From: Thermoplasmata archaeon
GTDB taxonomy: Archaea > Thermoplasmatota > Thermoplasmata > RBG-16-68-12 > JAGMCJ01
NCBI GenBank assembly: GCA_023130895.1
Contig: JAGMAI010000055.1
Coordinates: 1 to 34,496, forward strand
Length of the DNA: 34,496 bases
Direction of reading: 5' to 3'
How positions within the stretch are numbered: position 1 is the first letter of the stretch; each line of letters begins with the position of its first letter. The notes beneath the pieces are model-generated. The model saw only the letters and a program-made list of their open reading frames with translations. It made no database searches and was not told the DNA's origin. Positions 9,476-18,949 of the stretch are shown here, piece after piece. The position numbers were made by a program, and so were the translations under genes.

Positions 9476-11009
9476 CCAGCTTTCCCGCCTGTTTTTCGAC
9501 TTCCGTGTTGATCGTTCCCTCTTCCACGAGAGCCGCCAGACGCTCAACGTCCGCAGTCAACGGTCTATCATCATCCAGCCGGTCGACGTCCCGCCTGATT
9601 AGGTTGTACGCGGCGAGCGCGCCCTTTCCGGGTCTGAGGGGCTTGAGGAACTCGAGACCCTGAGCAGCGCAAAGGAGCTCGATGGCGACGATGTTCCTCG
9701 CATTGCCGACCGCCAAAGCCGCCTTTCGAGCAGCCCACATTCCCATGCTCACGAAATCCTCCTGGCCCGCCGATGTTGGGATTGAATCCGCCGACGCAGG
9801 ATGGGCAAGCGTCTTGTTCTCCGACGCCAAAGCGGCCGCGGTGCATTGTGCCATCATGTAGCCCGAGTGCGTGCCGCTCTTCTCCGTGAGGAAAGGCGGG
9901 AGACCGCTCAGATGGGAGTCGACCAGCCTGGCGATCCTTCGTTCCGAGAAGGACCCGAGGACGCACATGGCAAGCGAGAGATGGTCCATCGCCATGGCAA
10001 TCGGCTGCCCGTGGAAGTTGCCACCGGAGATGCTCTCGCCCGTTTCCGGGAAGACCAATGGGTTGTCCGTTGCGGAATTCATCTCCGTCTCGATGATCCC
10101 CCTCGCATAGTCGATTGCATCCATGACCGGCCCAATGACCTGTGGGATGCAACGAATCGTGTAGGCGTCCTGGACCTTAGGGCAATCCTCGTGTGACGGG
10201 ATGATCTCGCTCCCCTTGAGGAGTCTCAGCATGTTTCTCGCACAGGTCACCTGACCCTTGTGCGGGCGGACCTTGCCCAGCCTACCGTCGAAAGGCTGAG
10301 GGGAGGACTTGAGGGCCTCAAAGCTCATCGAGGCGGCTATCTGCGCAGCTTTGACCAGGTTCAGAGAATCGTGAATGATTAGACATGCCATGCCCGTCAT
10401 CACTGACGTGCCGTTTATCAGCGCGACGCCTTCCTTCGGTTCGAGGCGAAGCGGCTTGATCCCAGATTGCTTCATCCCTGCGCCCCCGGTCATCACCTCC
10501 CCGTCCAAGGAGCACCGGCCCTCTCCCATCATGACCGCCGCTATGTGAGCCAACGGCGCCAAGTCGCCGCTGGCACCGACGGACCCGATCTCTGGGACGA
10601 CTGGATGGACACCTTTGTTCAGCATCTCCAAGAGCGTCTCCACAACAAGAACACGGATGCCAGAGTGCCCTTTTGCCAGACTGTTGGCCCGAAGGAGCAT
10701 GCTTGCCCTGACGTGCCCCTTGCCGAGGCTTTCTCCGATTCCCGCACGGTGACTTCTCACGAGGTTCCTCTGAAGATCGAGGAGTTCCTTCTCCGGTATG
10801 ACAACGCTTGTCAGGTCGCCGAAGCCCGTGTTTATCCCGTAGGCCAGTCCGTCGGAGCTGAGGATCTCGAGCACCGCCTTCCTGGACATCTCCATCCCCT
10901 TCACGGCATCACGAGACAGACTGACCTTCTCGTAGTTCCTGGAAACCTGAACGACATCCATTATCGTGAGGGACTCTCCATCCACTGCAATCAAGGAACC
11001 ACCCTGCAT
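9468..11009 (-). CDS. hutH: Histidine ammonia-lyase (aromatic amino acid lyase family)
   Basis: MIO-forming ASG motif in GSVGASGDLAPLAHIA; YGINTGFGDL; NGTSVMTGMA; GGNFHGQPIAMAMD. Start set at ATG 11009 (MQGGSLIAVDGESLTIMDVVQVSR); the ORF upstream of this is non-homologous extension. Confidence 0.93.
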   Translation of the reverse strand: MQGGSLIAVDGESLTIMDVVQVSRNYEKVSLSRDAVKGMEMSRKAVLEILSSDGLAYGINTGFGDLTSVVIPEKELLDLQRNLVRSHRAGIGESLGKGHVRASMLLRANSLAKGHSGIRVLVVETLLEMLNKGVHPVVPEIGSVGASGDLAPLAHIAAVMMGEGRCSLDGEVMTGGAGMKQSGIKPLRLEPKEGVALINGTSVMTGMACLIIHDSLNLVKAAQIAASMSFEALKSSPQPFDGRLGKVRPHKGQVTCARNMLRLLKGSEIIPSHEDCPKVQDAYTIRCIPQVIGPVMDAIDYARGIIETEMNSATDNPLVFPETGESISGGNFHGQPIAMAMDHLSLAMCVLGSFSERRIARLVDSHLSGLPPFLTEKSGTHSGYMMAQCTAAALASENKTLAHPASADSIPTSAGQEDFVSMGMWAARKAALAVGNARNIVAIELLCAAQGLEFLKPLRPGKGALAAYNLIRRDVDRLDDDRPLTADVERLAALVEEGTINTEVEKQAGKLAR

Positions 11010-11108
11010 TGAGATACCTTTCCGACTATTTATGTTTCCGTGGGTTCCATCTCGGCTCCAATCGCCCTTCGAAACTTTAATGAAGAGCATGCCTCTTTCG
11101 TTCCAGTC

Positions 11109-12017
11109 GTGCAGATTGTATTCCTTGGAACCGGCGGAAGTTGGCCCTCGCCAAAGAGGAACGTTGCAGCCATAGCTGTCAAGAGAGGAAGGGAGATCAT
11201 CCTCTTCGATTGCGGTGAGGGGACACAGAGGCAGTTCATGATGTCCAGCCTCTCGTTCATGCAGGTTCAGAAGGTATTCATCACGCACTTCCACGGGGAC
11301 CATTTCCTTGGGCTTCCGGGACTCGTACAGAGCATGACGCTCAACGACAGGAAAGAGCCACTGCGGATATGGGGGCCCAGGGGGATAAGGGACCTCATGG
11401 AGGTCCTCCTGAGAATCGGCTACTTCAGTCCTGGCTTCGATGTCTATGTGGAGGAGATGGAGGATGGGTCCGAGGTGGATTTCCCGGAGTACACGGTCAG
11501 AAGCGTCAAGATGACGCATAACGTCCCATCAATTGGATTCGTGCTGCAGGAGAAGGACAGGCCTGGCAAGTTCAACCGTGAGAGGGCGATCGAGCTGGGT
11601 CTGCCAGAAGGTCCACTGTTCGGCAGACTTCAGAGGGGAGAGACCGTTGAGCACGACGGCATGACGGTCGCACCGGAAATGGTTCTCGGAGAAAGACGCG
11701 CGGGAAGGAAGATTGCATACTCCGGGGACACGCTGCCCTCGAGCAGCTTCGCGGACGCCGCAACGGGCTCCGATGTTCTCATCCACGACGCCACGACCGA
11801 TGCCAGCCTTGAGGAAAAGGCGAACGAGTTCGGACACTCTTCCTCCCGCCAGGCCGCTCAGATCGCGAGGGACTGCGGTGCCCGGATGCTGTTCCTGACA
11901 CACATCAGCCCCAGGTATGATGACGTGTCCACATTGGAGAAGGACGCGAGAGACGTCTTCGAGAACGCCCACGTCCCGAACGATTTCGACGAGCACCTCG
12001 TGCGGTACAAGGACTGA
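11109..12017 (+). CDS. rnz: Ribonuclease Z (tRNA 3'-processing endonuclease, metallo-beta-lactamase fold)
   Basis: VQIVFLGTGGSWPSPKRN, FDCGEGTQRQ, HFHGDHFLGLPGL, KIAYSGDT, HDATTDASLEEKANEFGHSSSRQAAQIA, FLTHISPRY. GTG start at 11109 preferred. Confidence 0.94.
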   Translation: MQIVFLGTGGSWPSPKRNVAAIAVKRGREIILFDCGEGTQRQFMMSSLSFMQVQKVFITHFHGDHFLGLPGLVQSMTLNDRKEPLRIWGPRGIRDLMEVLLRIGYFSPGFDVYVEEMEDGSEVDFPEYTVRSVKMTHNVPSIGFVLQEKDRPGKFNRERAIELGLPEGPLFGRLQRGETVEHDGMTVAPEMVLGERRAGRKIAYSGDTLPSSSFADAATGSDVLIHDATTDASLEEKANEFGHSSSRQAAQIARDCGARMLFLTHISPRYDDVSTLEKDARDVFENAHVPNDFDEHLVRYKD

Positions 12018-12095
12018 CGCGTCCATCACATTTGGAGAACCGAAAGGGATAAATCGAAGGCTGAACTTTCACTTCACTCCACGGGGAGGAATCGC

Positions 12096-13292
12096 ATGGA
12101 TCGCAACATCTGGGTTGAGCAGGCTAGTCGGATGCCGATGGAAGAGACGAAGATTGAGATCGTGGAAAGGAAGGGGATCGGGCACCCAGACAGCATTGCT
12201 GACGGGCTTGCGGAATCAGTGAGCAGGACGCTGTGCAAGCTGTACCTGGAACGGTACAACAAGATCCTTCATCACAATACCGACGAGACGCAGATCGTGG
12301 GCGGTCAATCGGCGCCCAGGTTCGGCGGTGGAACGGTCCTCGAACCCGTGTACATCCTTCTGGTGGGAAGGGCAACGACGCAAGTGGATGGAGAGAGGCT
12401 CCCGTACAGGTCGAGGGCGATCAGGGCGGCCCGAGACTACCTGGAATCCTTCTGCCCGCATCTCGACGTCGATATGGATGTCATGCTCGACTGCAGAATC
12501 GGCCAGGGATCCGTAGACCTCAGAGGCCTCTACGAGACCCAGAGGCTGCTCGCCAACGACACGTCGTTCGGGGTGGGCTATGCGCCCTTCAGCGAGACGG
12601 AGACGATCACGTACGAAACGGAGCGGCTCATCAACGGCCCGCTGAAGAAGGAGATCCCTGAAGCCGGCGAGGACGTCAAAGTAATGGCAACGAGGGTCGG
12701 CGACGACATCAACGTGACCGTGGCGGCAGCGATGGTCGACCGTCTCGTCCCGGACCAGTCGCATTATATCAGCGTCATAGAGGAGCTGAAGGACAGGCTT
12801 CTCGAGAACGCTCTGAAGCAGACGAATAGGAATGTGAGCGTGGACATCAACACCGGCGACAACTACGACGATGGCATATTCTATCTCACGGTGACGGGGC
12901 TCTCGTTCGAGAATGGCGACGATGGGTCCGTCGGCAGAGGGAACAGGGCGAACGGGCTAATCACGCCTTTCAGACCGATGAGCATGGAGGCGACGGCGGG
13001 CAAGAACCCCGTGACCCACGTCGGAAAGCTCTACAACATCCTGACCCTGAAGATCGCCAACGACATCGTCAAGGCTGGAGGGGGCGACATCCTCGAAGCC
13101 TATGTGAGAATCGTTTCCCAGATCGGGAAACCTATAGACGATCCCCAGGCGGCGAGCATCCAGCTCGTGATGGCCAATGGCGTTCAGCTGAGCGGAGTCC
13201 AATCGGAAGCTGAAGGTGTCGTCGATGAGTGGCTCGCGAACATCTCCAAGATCACTGACCTTATCGTGAACGGAGAGGTGTCCGTTTTCTAG
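12096..13292 (+). CDS. mat: Archaeal-type S-adenosylmethionine synthetase (methionine adenosyltransferase)
   Basis: [90 protein letters not shown]. Confidence 0.96.
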   Translation: MDRNIWVEQASRMPMEETKIEIVERKGIGHPDSIADGLAESVSRTLCKLYLERYNKILHHNTDETQIVGGQSAPRFGGGTVLEPVYILLVGRATTQVDGERLPYRSRAIRAARDYLESFCPHLDVDMDVMLDCRIGQGSVDLRGLYETQRLLANDTSFGVGYAPFSETETITYETERLINGPLKKEIPEAGEDVKVMATRVGDDINVTVAAAMVDRLVPDQSHYISVIEELKDRLLENALKQTNRNVSVDINTGDNYDDGIFYLTVTGLSFENGDDGSVGRGNRANGLITPFRPMSMEATAGKNPVTHVGKLYNILTLKIANDIVKAGGGDILEAYVRIVSQIGKPIDDPQAASIQLVMANGVQLSGVQSEAEGVVDEWLANISKITDLIVNGEVSVF

Positions 13293-13380
13293 CGTGGTAC
13301 CCGACGCAGCATATGAATCCCGGCGGGAAACTGAGAAAGGGTTATAAGCGGTTTGTTCCATCTTAAGCCCAGTTGGCTGT

Positions 13381-14256
13381 GTGCAGATGACCGAGTTGAT
13401 GAGCGAACTCCGAGAGAAGAGGAACGAGAGGAACATCGAGGCGGAGAAGCACAAGAGAACGCGCGATGAGCTCAACGACAAGACGAAGCAGTGGGTCGGC
13501 AGAAGAGACGAGCTAAATGCCAAGGTCAGAGAGCTTATCGACGAGGCCGCGGTACACAGAGACAAAAGGGACAAGCTCAACCTTGATGTCAAGGGGGCAA
13601 AAGAGGAGAGGGACAAGCTCAACCGCGCCGTCAACGAGAACATCGATAGAATCAACAGATTGAAGAGGAGGCACACGCCGAGGGGAGAGGTGCCCCTGAA
13701 TCGATTGAAGAAGGACCTGAGGGACCTAGAGTTCAGGCAGATGACCTCGGTCATGAAGATCGACAAGGAAAGGCAGCTCGTGGAGGCCCTCTCAAGCGTC
13801 AAAGACACGATCGACGAGAGGGAGAAGGAGCTGGAGAAGGTCGAGGAGATCCAAGAAGCCATACGGGAGCTCGAGAGCGTCAAGTCGGAAGCCGAGAAGT
13901 GCCACGAAAATGTCGGCAAGCTTGCAGATGCGGCACAGGAAGAGCATGACAAGATGATGGCATACTACGAGAAGAGCGACGGGGTCAGAAAGCAGGCCGA
14001 CGACGCCCAGGAGCAGTTCATCAGAACAAAGATGATGGCCGACGAGGAGCACAAGAATCACATAGTCATGATCAGAGAGGTGCATGACTTCGACAAGATG
14101 GTAAGCGGGATACGACGCAAGCAGAGAAGGGCGAGAGTCGACAAGTACGAGACGGTCGCCAAGAGGGAAGCTGATGACATATATGACCGCTTCAAGAAAG
14201 GTGAGAAGCTCAGCACGGAGGACCTGATGACACTGCAGAAGTCTGGCTACCTCTAG
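13381..14256 (+). CDS. Conserved archaeal coiled-coil protein (COG1340-like)
   Basis: 291 aa, almost wholly charged coiled coil (MTELMSELREKRNERNIEAEKHKRTRDELNDKTKQWVGRRDELNAKVRELIDEAAVHRDKRDKLN); C-terminus RVDKYETVAKREADDIYDRFKKGEKLSTEDLMTLQKSGYL. Confidence 0.8.
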   Translation: MQMTELMSELREKRNERNIEAEKHKRTRDELNDKTKQWVGRRDELNAKVRELIDEAAVHRDKRDKLNLDVKGAKEERDKLNRAVNENIDRINRLKRRHTPRGEVPLNRLKKDLRDLEFRQMTSVMKIDKERQLVEALSSVKDTIDEREKELEKVEEIQEAIRELESVKSEAEKCHENVGKLADAAQEEHDKMMAYYEKSDGVRKQADDAQEQFIRTKMMADEEHKNHIVMIREVHDFDKMVSGIRRKQRRARVDKYETVAKREADDIYDRFKKGEKLSTEDLMTLQKSGYL

Positions 14257-14282
14257 AGATCAGTCCTTGTTTTTCGAGAAAG

Positions 14283-14292
14283 CTTTAAATAT
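14283..14292 (+). promoter_or_regulatory. TATA-box candidate for the small RNA at 14314-14389
   Basis: ctttaaatat lies about 26 nt upstream of the GGGGAG start of the structured element. Confidence 0.6.
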
Positions 14293-14313
14293 AGGTGAGA
14301 GAATATATCGAAT

Positions 14314-14389
14314 GGGGAGTTTTGGGCTAGTTCGTTAGAGTGCATCCCATCCCTTCTGACAAGGCTAGCCCTCCCTTTTCTATTTTTTG
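14314..14389 (+). ncRNA. Candidate structured small RNA with nested stems and T-rich 3' end
   Basis: Nested complementarity: GGGA 14315-14318/TCCC 14372-14375; GGGCTAG 14324-14330/CTAGCCC 14365-14371; GTTAGA 14334-14339/TCTGAC 14355-14360 (one G-U); 15-nt loop GTGCATCCCATCCCT; followed by TTTTCTATTTTTT at 14376-14388. No overlap with a credible CDS. Confidence 0.6.
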
Positions 14390-14558
14390 TCGTCCAGAGA
14401 GCGCCATGTGGTCCTGTCGTTGGACATAACAGAGACACACGTACATCCTGTCTCAGAGAATGTGCCGAAGCGGGGAACCGGGCTTCCCGGGAATGCGGCC
14501 AGCCATCCAGGGAATGGGCGGTGGAATCTTAATATAGGCAACGCCATATTTGACGACG

Positions 14559-15899
14559 ATGAGCTTTGAGAAATTCGGCGCCTCGCTCAGGAACGCGATG
14601 AAGAAGGTGCTCTCGGCCTCCCATCTGGACAAGGACGTCATAAGAGAGGTCATCAGGGATATCCAGCGAGCCCTGCTAAGAGCCGACGTCAACGTCCAAC
14701 TGACCCTCGAACTCTCGAAGACACTCGAGGAGAGGTCCCTGGAAGAGAAGCCGCCCGCAGGAATGAGCGCCAAAGAACACGTTGCCAGAATCATCTACGA
14801 AGAGCTCGTCAACATACTGGGAGAGGGGAAGGAGCTCAAACTCCAGAAGCAGAGACTGCTTCTCGTCGGTCTGTATGGCCAGGGGAAGACGACCACTGCG
14901 GGGAAGATGGCGAGGTACTTCCAGAAGAGAGGTCTGAAGGTCGGAATCATTGCGGCCGACGTCCACAGACCGGCCGCGTACGAGCAGATCTCCCAGATAG
15001 CGGAATCCATAAACGTGCCAGTCCACGGGGACCCCAGCGAGAAGAAGGCTGAGAGGATCGTGAAGGAGGGCATGAAGCGCTTCGAGGACTCCGATGTCGT
15101 GATAGTGGACACGAGCGGGAGGCATTCCCTCGAGAAGGACCTGATAAAGGAGATCAAGAGCGTGTCGAAGGTCGCAGACCCCACTGACACCGTCCTCGTA
15201 CTGGACGCGACGATGGGGCAGCAGGCGGGACCCCAAGCAAGAGCGTTCCATGACGCCGTCGGTGTCACCTCTGTTGTACTGGCGAAGCTCGACGGATCGG
15301 CAAAGGGCGGCGGGGCACTGAGCGCGATTTCGGAAACCGGCGCCTCGATCGTTTTCATAGGAACGGGCGAGAAGATCGACGATCTGGAGAAGTTCGATCC
15401 TCAGAGATTCATCTCGCGTCTTCTAGGAATGGGCGATCTGAAGCTCCTGCTGGAAAGGGCCCAGGAGGCCATGGACGAGGAGAAGGCCAAGGAGACCGTC
15501 AAGAGGATGATGGGTGGGAGGTTCACGCTGAAGGACATGTACAGCCAGATGGAGATGCTCAGCGGAATGGGCCCGCTCAGAAAGCTGATGAGCCTGTTGC
15601 CCGGAATGCCCGGAAAACTCAGCGACGATGACTTGGAGACCGCTCAGACCAGACTGAGGAAGTTCAGGTTCATCATGGACTCGATGACGGACGACGAAAT
15701 GACGACCCCGAAGATCGTGAAAGGAAGCAGGATCGCCAGAATCGCAAGGGGTAGCGGGACCTCCCCCAAGGACGTACGGGAGCTCCTGAAGCAGTACAAC
15801 ATGTCCCGGAAGGCGATCAAGGGCCTAGCGGGGAACCGCAAGATGAGGAAACAACTGATGAAACAGATGCAGGCCGCCGATTTCGATATGCCGTCCTAG
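14559..15899 (+). CDS. srp54: Signal recognition particle protein SRP54
   Basis: GQGKTTTAGKMARYFQKRG, VDTSGRHSLEKDLIKEIK, LAKLDGSAKGGGALS, IGTGEKIDDLEKFDPQRFISRLLGMGD, M-domain. ATG at 14559 preferred over TTG 14550; TATA-like cttaatata at about 14528 fits a near-leaderless start. Confidence 0.96.
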   Translation: MSFEKFGASLRNAMKKVLSASHLDKDVIREVIRDIQRALLRADVNVQLTLELSKTLEERSLEEKPPAGMSAKEHVARIIYEELVNILGEGKELKLQKQRLLLVGLYGQGKTTTAGKMARYFQKRGLKVGIIAADVHRPAAYEQISQIAESINVPVHGDPSEKKAERIVKEGMKRFEDSDVVIVDTSGRHSLEKDLIKEIKSVSKVADPTDTVLVLDATMGQQAGPQARAFHDAVGVTSVVLAKLDGSAKGGGALSAISETGASIVFIGTGEKIDDLEKFDPQRFISRLLGMGDLKLLLERAQEAMDEEKAKETVKRMMGGRFTLKDMYSQMEMLSGMGPLRKLMSLLPGMPGKLSDDDLETAQTRLRKFRFIMDSMTDDEMTTPKIVKGSRIARIARGSGTSPKDVRELLKQYNMSRKAIKGLAGNRKMRKQLMKQMQAADFDMPS

Positions 15900-16637
15900 C
15901 TACTCGCTCTCGATCCTGGGGGCTAGAAGATAGTGTACTTCTCCCTTTCCGTCGGAGACCTTGAACTCCATCTTGACGGGATAGTCAGTCCCCAAGAACA
16001 TCGTGATCGACCCAGCTGCGGAGACCGCCTTGACCATATTGGAGAAATAGTCGAGTGGGAACAGTGAACGGACGGTTTCCTTGCAGTCCAGCGACTCAAG
16101 GAGGTCCTTCGGCAACTTCAGATTGACGGAGTCCGTGTCCCCTTCAGAGGTCATCTCGAAGCCGTCCGGCGTGCATATCAAAGCGACGTGGTCAGAGACG
16201 CTCTCCGACGCCCGGATGCCCTGACGCAACTCCTCTGCCCTGACTGTCACCTTGACCGGGAGGTTCAGGTTCGGTGCCTTCGGATCGGACATGCCTGCGG
16301 TATCGACCAGCGCCATTCTGCGGGTGATGTTGCCGACGCTCATTATGAGCCTGTTCTTCTCCTCGTCGTAGTCCATGCTGACTATGTCCCCCGCCTTGGC
16401 CAGCTTCAGGACCTCCTTGAACTTGTCCATGTCCACGCCCATCTCTTGCTCGTCCGCACTGTACTCCTCGAAGGCGTCCTTTGCCACGGACAGATCAAGC
16501 ATCGCCACATGAGCGGGATCGACTGCCTTAACGGAAAGACCGTCTTTGCCAAGGTTGAGCTTGGCCTCATCAACGAGCGTCGAAATGACATCCACAATCT
16601 CTTTTAGCACCTCTGACTTGGCTTTTGCGCTAAACAT
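15900..16637 (-). CDS. pcn: DNA polymerase sliding clamp (PCNA)
   Basis: MFSAKAKSEVLKEIVDVISTLVDEAKLNLGKDGLSVKAVDPAHVAMLDLSV...FPLDYFSNMVKAVSAAGSITMFLGTDYPVKMEFKVSDGKGEVHYLLAPRIESE. Start at ATG 16637 preferred over the upstream in-frame ATG. Confidence 0.95.
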   Translation of the reverse strand: MFSAKAKSEVLKEIVDVISTLVDEAKLNLGKDGLSVKAVDPAHVAMLDLSVAKDAFEEYSADEQEMGVDMDKFKEVLKLAKAGDIVSMDYDEEKNRLIMSVGNITRRMALVDTAGMSDPKAPNLNLPVKVTVRAEELRQGIRASESVSDHVALICTPDGFEMTSEGDTDSVNLKLPKDLLESLDCKETVRSLFPLDYFSNMVKAVSAAGSITMFLGTDYPVKMEFKVSDGKGEVHYLLAPRIESE

Positions 16638-16804
16638 ATACTCCCCCGAGATTCTAAGTCCATCTCCGTAAACCACTTGGCGATTATAAAGGTATGCTCG
16701 ACACCTTTCTCGAAAGGAACACGCCAGATGGGAACGACAAATTCTGATACGTCGAAAACCATCGTGTGGCGCATACTGAGGAACGCGTTAGACTTTCTGC
16801 ATAA

Positions 16805-16813
16805 CTATATATA
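16805..16813 (+). promoter_or_regulatory. TATA-box candidate for the FG-GAP protein
   Basis: ctatatata about 45-50 nt upstream of ATG 16857; G-rich RBS-like ggggggt before the start. Confidence 0.5.
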
Positions 16814-16856
16814 CGCGAGAATCCAATAAATTCAACAGTTATTCACGGGGGGTCTT

Positions 16857-18587
16857 ATGAAAAGCCTATTGGCAGCTGCGACCATCTCGGTTCTCTTGTT
16901 ATCAGGTCTAGTGGGCATCTCCTCGATTCCTTCGGACCTGAGCCCGATGGCCATCGGGGACGACATGGTCCTCTACCGATATGACGCCGACAGAACGGGA
17001 AGAGCCCCCTTTGTGGGAGACATAGAAGAGCCACACGTGAGATGGGTTTTCAACACGAGCGCCAATGTGATATCGGCCCCGCTCATTGCAGACGTGAACG
17101 GTGACAGCAGGTACGAGGTGATTGTTGCGGCGGACAATGGTGGGCTGTATGTCATCGACGAGAACGGCGTCTTCCTCTACAGCACCTACTTCGCGCCTGA
17201 GTACCCGATGATGCCCGCAGCGGCGGACATCGATGGCGATGGGAAGCTCGAGGTCATGGCAGGCCAGGGAAGCCACAGCGTCGTTGGAGGGTCTCTCGAG
17301 ATACACGCCCTGAACGGCGAGGACCTCTCACCCCTGTGGAGCTACACCTCAACCTCTGGTTCGGAACACGGCTTCTTCGCATCACCCATGTTCCATGATT
17401 CCAACGACGATGGGATCGTGGATGTTCTCGTTGGGAGCATGGATGATTACTTCTACGCGTTCAACGGCCCCGACGGTAACATTATCTGGAAGAGTCCGAA
17501 GGGGCTCCACTACAACCGCGCGACCTCGCCCTTGGATGACATCGACAATGACGGGGATCAAGAGATCGTGGGATTCGACAATGCGGCCCAGATGCGACTG
17601 TACGATGCTGACACCGGGACTATCGAGTGGGAAACAGACCTCGGATACGGAGTCGGCTCCTCGCCTCTGATAGCGGATTTCGATGGCGATGGATACGGCG
17701 AGATCGCCAGCTTCATGGTCGTCACCGGAGGGATCTCGGTCCTGAACCACGACGGCTCGATTCTCTGGAACGACGCCTCCAGGAGTGATTTCTACAGTAC
17801 TCCCACAATCGCACAGATCGATGGTGATGGTCTTCCTGACCTGATCGGAGGCGACTTCAACAATCACACAGTCTTGGCATACCGCGGTGTCGACGGGACT
17901 CCTCTCTGGCAGACGGTTCTCCCGGACAACGCGAGAGCCCAGAGCTCGCTGGTCACCGCGGACGTGGACGGGGACGGCGAGATCGAGGTTCTGGCTCTGG
18001 GCAAGGACAGAAACCTCTTCTCCCTCGACGCCAAGACCGGCGCCATAGAATGGACATTCGGCATCGAGAAGCCGTTCGGACAGCCCACTGTCTGGGACAT
18101 CGACCAGGATGGCGTTGCAGAGATTGTACTGAGCGCGGCAGGCGGACTTGTCTACGTCCTCGAGCAGGCTCCTCAGCCCGATTTTCTCCCGAGAACCACG
18201 GGGTACTGGGAACATCAGTGCAAGGTGTCCGAGCCCAAGGAGGAGCATCCGGGCATAACGGATGAGTTCGCGCAAGGAATCGCCGACAACTCGCTCGTCT
18301 TCGTGGACATCCAGTCCAAGGACGACGTCTGCAGTGTGCTTTCGTCCAATCCGAAGTCGAACATGACAGGGAAGGCGCTGGTTCAGCTCATGGCACTCTG
18401 GCTCAATGTGGTCTCCGGATATGTGGACGCTTCGACGGGGATCGACCTCGGGAATCTGACCTCAGCGAGCACGGTGGGAGATGCGATCGCGGAGATAGAG
18501 GACATCATCCTTCACAGCACCGACAAGGCTGAACTGGAAAGGGCCAAGAACATCGCAGACGCGCTCAACAACGGCATTGGCGGCTAG
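16857..18587 (+). CDS. Secreted FG-GAP/VCBS-repeat (beta-propeller-like) protein with C-terminal Cys-containing helical domain
   Basis: N-terminal signal peptide (MKSLLAAATISVLLLSGLVGISS); repeated D-x-D/N-x-D-G motifs (DVNGDSRYEV, DIDGDGKLEV, DSNDDGIVDV, DIDNDGDQEI, DFDGDGYGEI, QIDGDGLPDL, DVDGDGEIEV, DIDQDGVAEI); C-terminal TTGYWEHQCK...LVQLMALWLNVVSGYVD. Confidence 0.85.
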   Translation: MKSLLAAATISVLLLSGLVGISSIPSDLSPMAIGDDMVLYRYDADRTGRAPFVGDIEEPHVRWVFNTSANVISAPLIADVNGDSRYEVIVAADNGGLYVIDENGVFLYSTYFAPEYPMMPAAADIDGDGKLEVMAGQGSHSVVGGSLEIHALNGEDLSPLWSYTSTSGSEHGFFASPMFHDSNDDGIVDVLVGSMDDYFYAFNGPDGNIIWKSPKGLHYNRATSPLDDIDNDGDQEIVGFDNAAQMRLYDADTGTIEWETDLGYGVGSSPLIADFDGDGYGEIASFMVVTGGISVLNHDGSILWNDASRSDFYSTPTIAQIDGDGLPDLIGGDFNNHTVLAYRGVDGTPLWQTVLPDNARAQSSLVTADVDGDGEIEVLALGKDRNLFSLDAKTGAIEWTFGIEKPFGQPTVWDIDQDGVAEIVLSAAGGLVYVLEQAPQPDFLPRTTGYWEHQCKVSEPKEEHPGITDEFAQGIADNSLVFVDIQSKDDVCSVLSSNPKSNMTGKALVQLMALWLNVVSGYVDASTGIDLGNLTSASTVGDAIAEIEDIILHSTDKAELERAKNIADALNNGIGG

Positions 18588-18904
18588 AACTCTCTCCACG
18601 TGTGACTGCATTTTGTGCATCGGTATATTCTGGTCTCGGGCTCGTCAGCGGCCCGTGTTTGCCTCAACTGCCAGAAGGCCTCGTTGTTCCCGCACTTCTC
18701 ACACTCGATCCTGGTCTTCGGAAGCGTCTCCATGATCTCGTCAAGGACAAGCGTCTCCATCTTCTCCTTTCTCTTGGTCCGCACGATCTGGCGGTCATCT
18801 TCCTCTCCGATCTTCCTAGAGTACTTGCATTGAGGATTGCTGCAGACCAGTTCCCCTTTCTCCGGATACATAAGGGACTCGCACTCGGGGCAGAAGAGGG
18901 ACAT
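18584..18904 (-). CDS. tfs: Transcription factor S (TFS, RNA polymerase RpoM/TFIIS-like cleavage factor)
   Basis: Two zinc ribbons: CPECESLMYPEKGELVCSNPQC and CEKCGNNEAFWQLRQTRAADEPETRIYRCTKCSHTWREF, with the acidic DE of the TFIIS-type hairpin. Confidence 0.95.
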   Translation of the reverse strand: MSLFCPECESLMYPEKGELVCSNPQCKYSRKIGEEDDRQIVRTKRKEKMETLVLDEIMETLPKTRIECEKCGNNEAFWQLRQTRAADEPETRIYRCTKCSHTWREF

Positions 18905-18949
18905 CCCGGCGTCATAGGGAGAATCCGAATAAAAACCTTTTGTGGCTGG

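Noticed and set aside
9571-10515. Alternative-frame minus and plus ORFs inside hutH (9571-10152, 9801-10196, 10318-10515)
   Set aside because: Frame-shifted or antisense translations of the hutH gene without family features.
11010-11519. N-terminal extension of the hutH ORF
   Set aside because: Overlaps RNase Z antisense; HAL homology starts at MQGGSLIAVDGESLTI.
14314-14375. Reading the 14314-14389 element as a tRNA or SRP RNA
   Set aside because: No T-arm (GGTTCRANNCC), no 7-nt anticodon loop on a 5-bp stem, and too short for archaeal SRP RNA.
14396-14550. GC-rich hairpin-like segment (GGGAA/TTCCC, CCGGG/CCCGG near 14475-14493) upstream of srp54 as a second ncRNA
   Set aside because: Short alternative pairings in a GC-rich stretch, no convincing promoter or terminator of its own; too weak to call.
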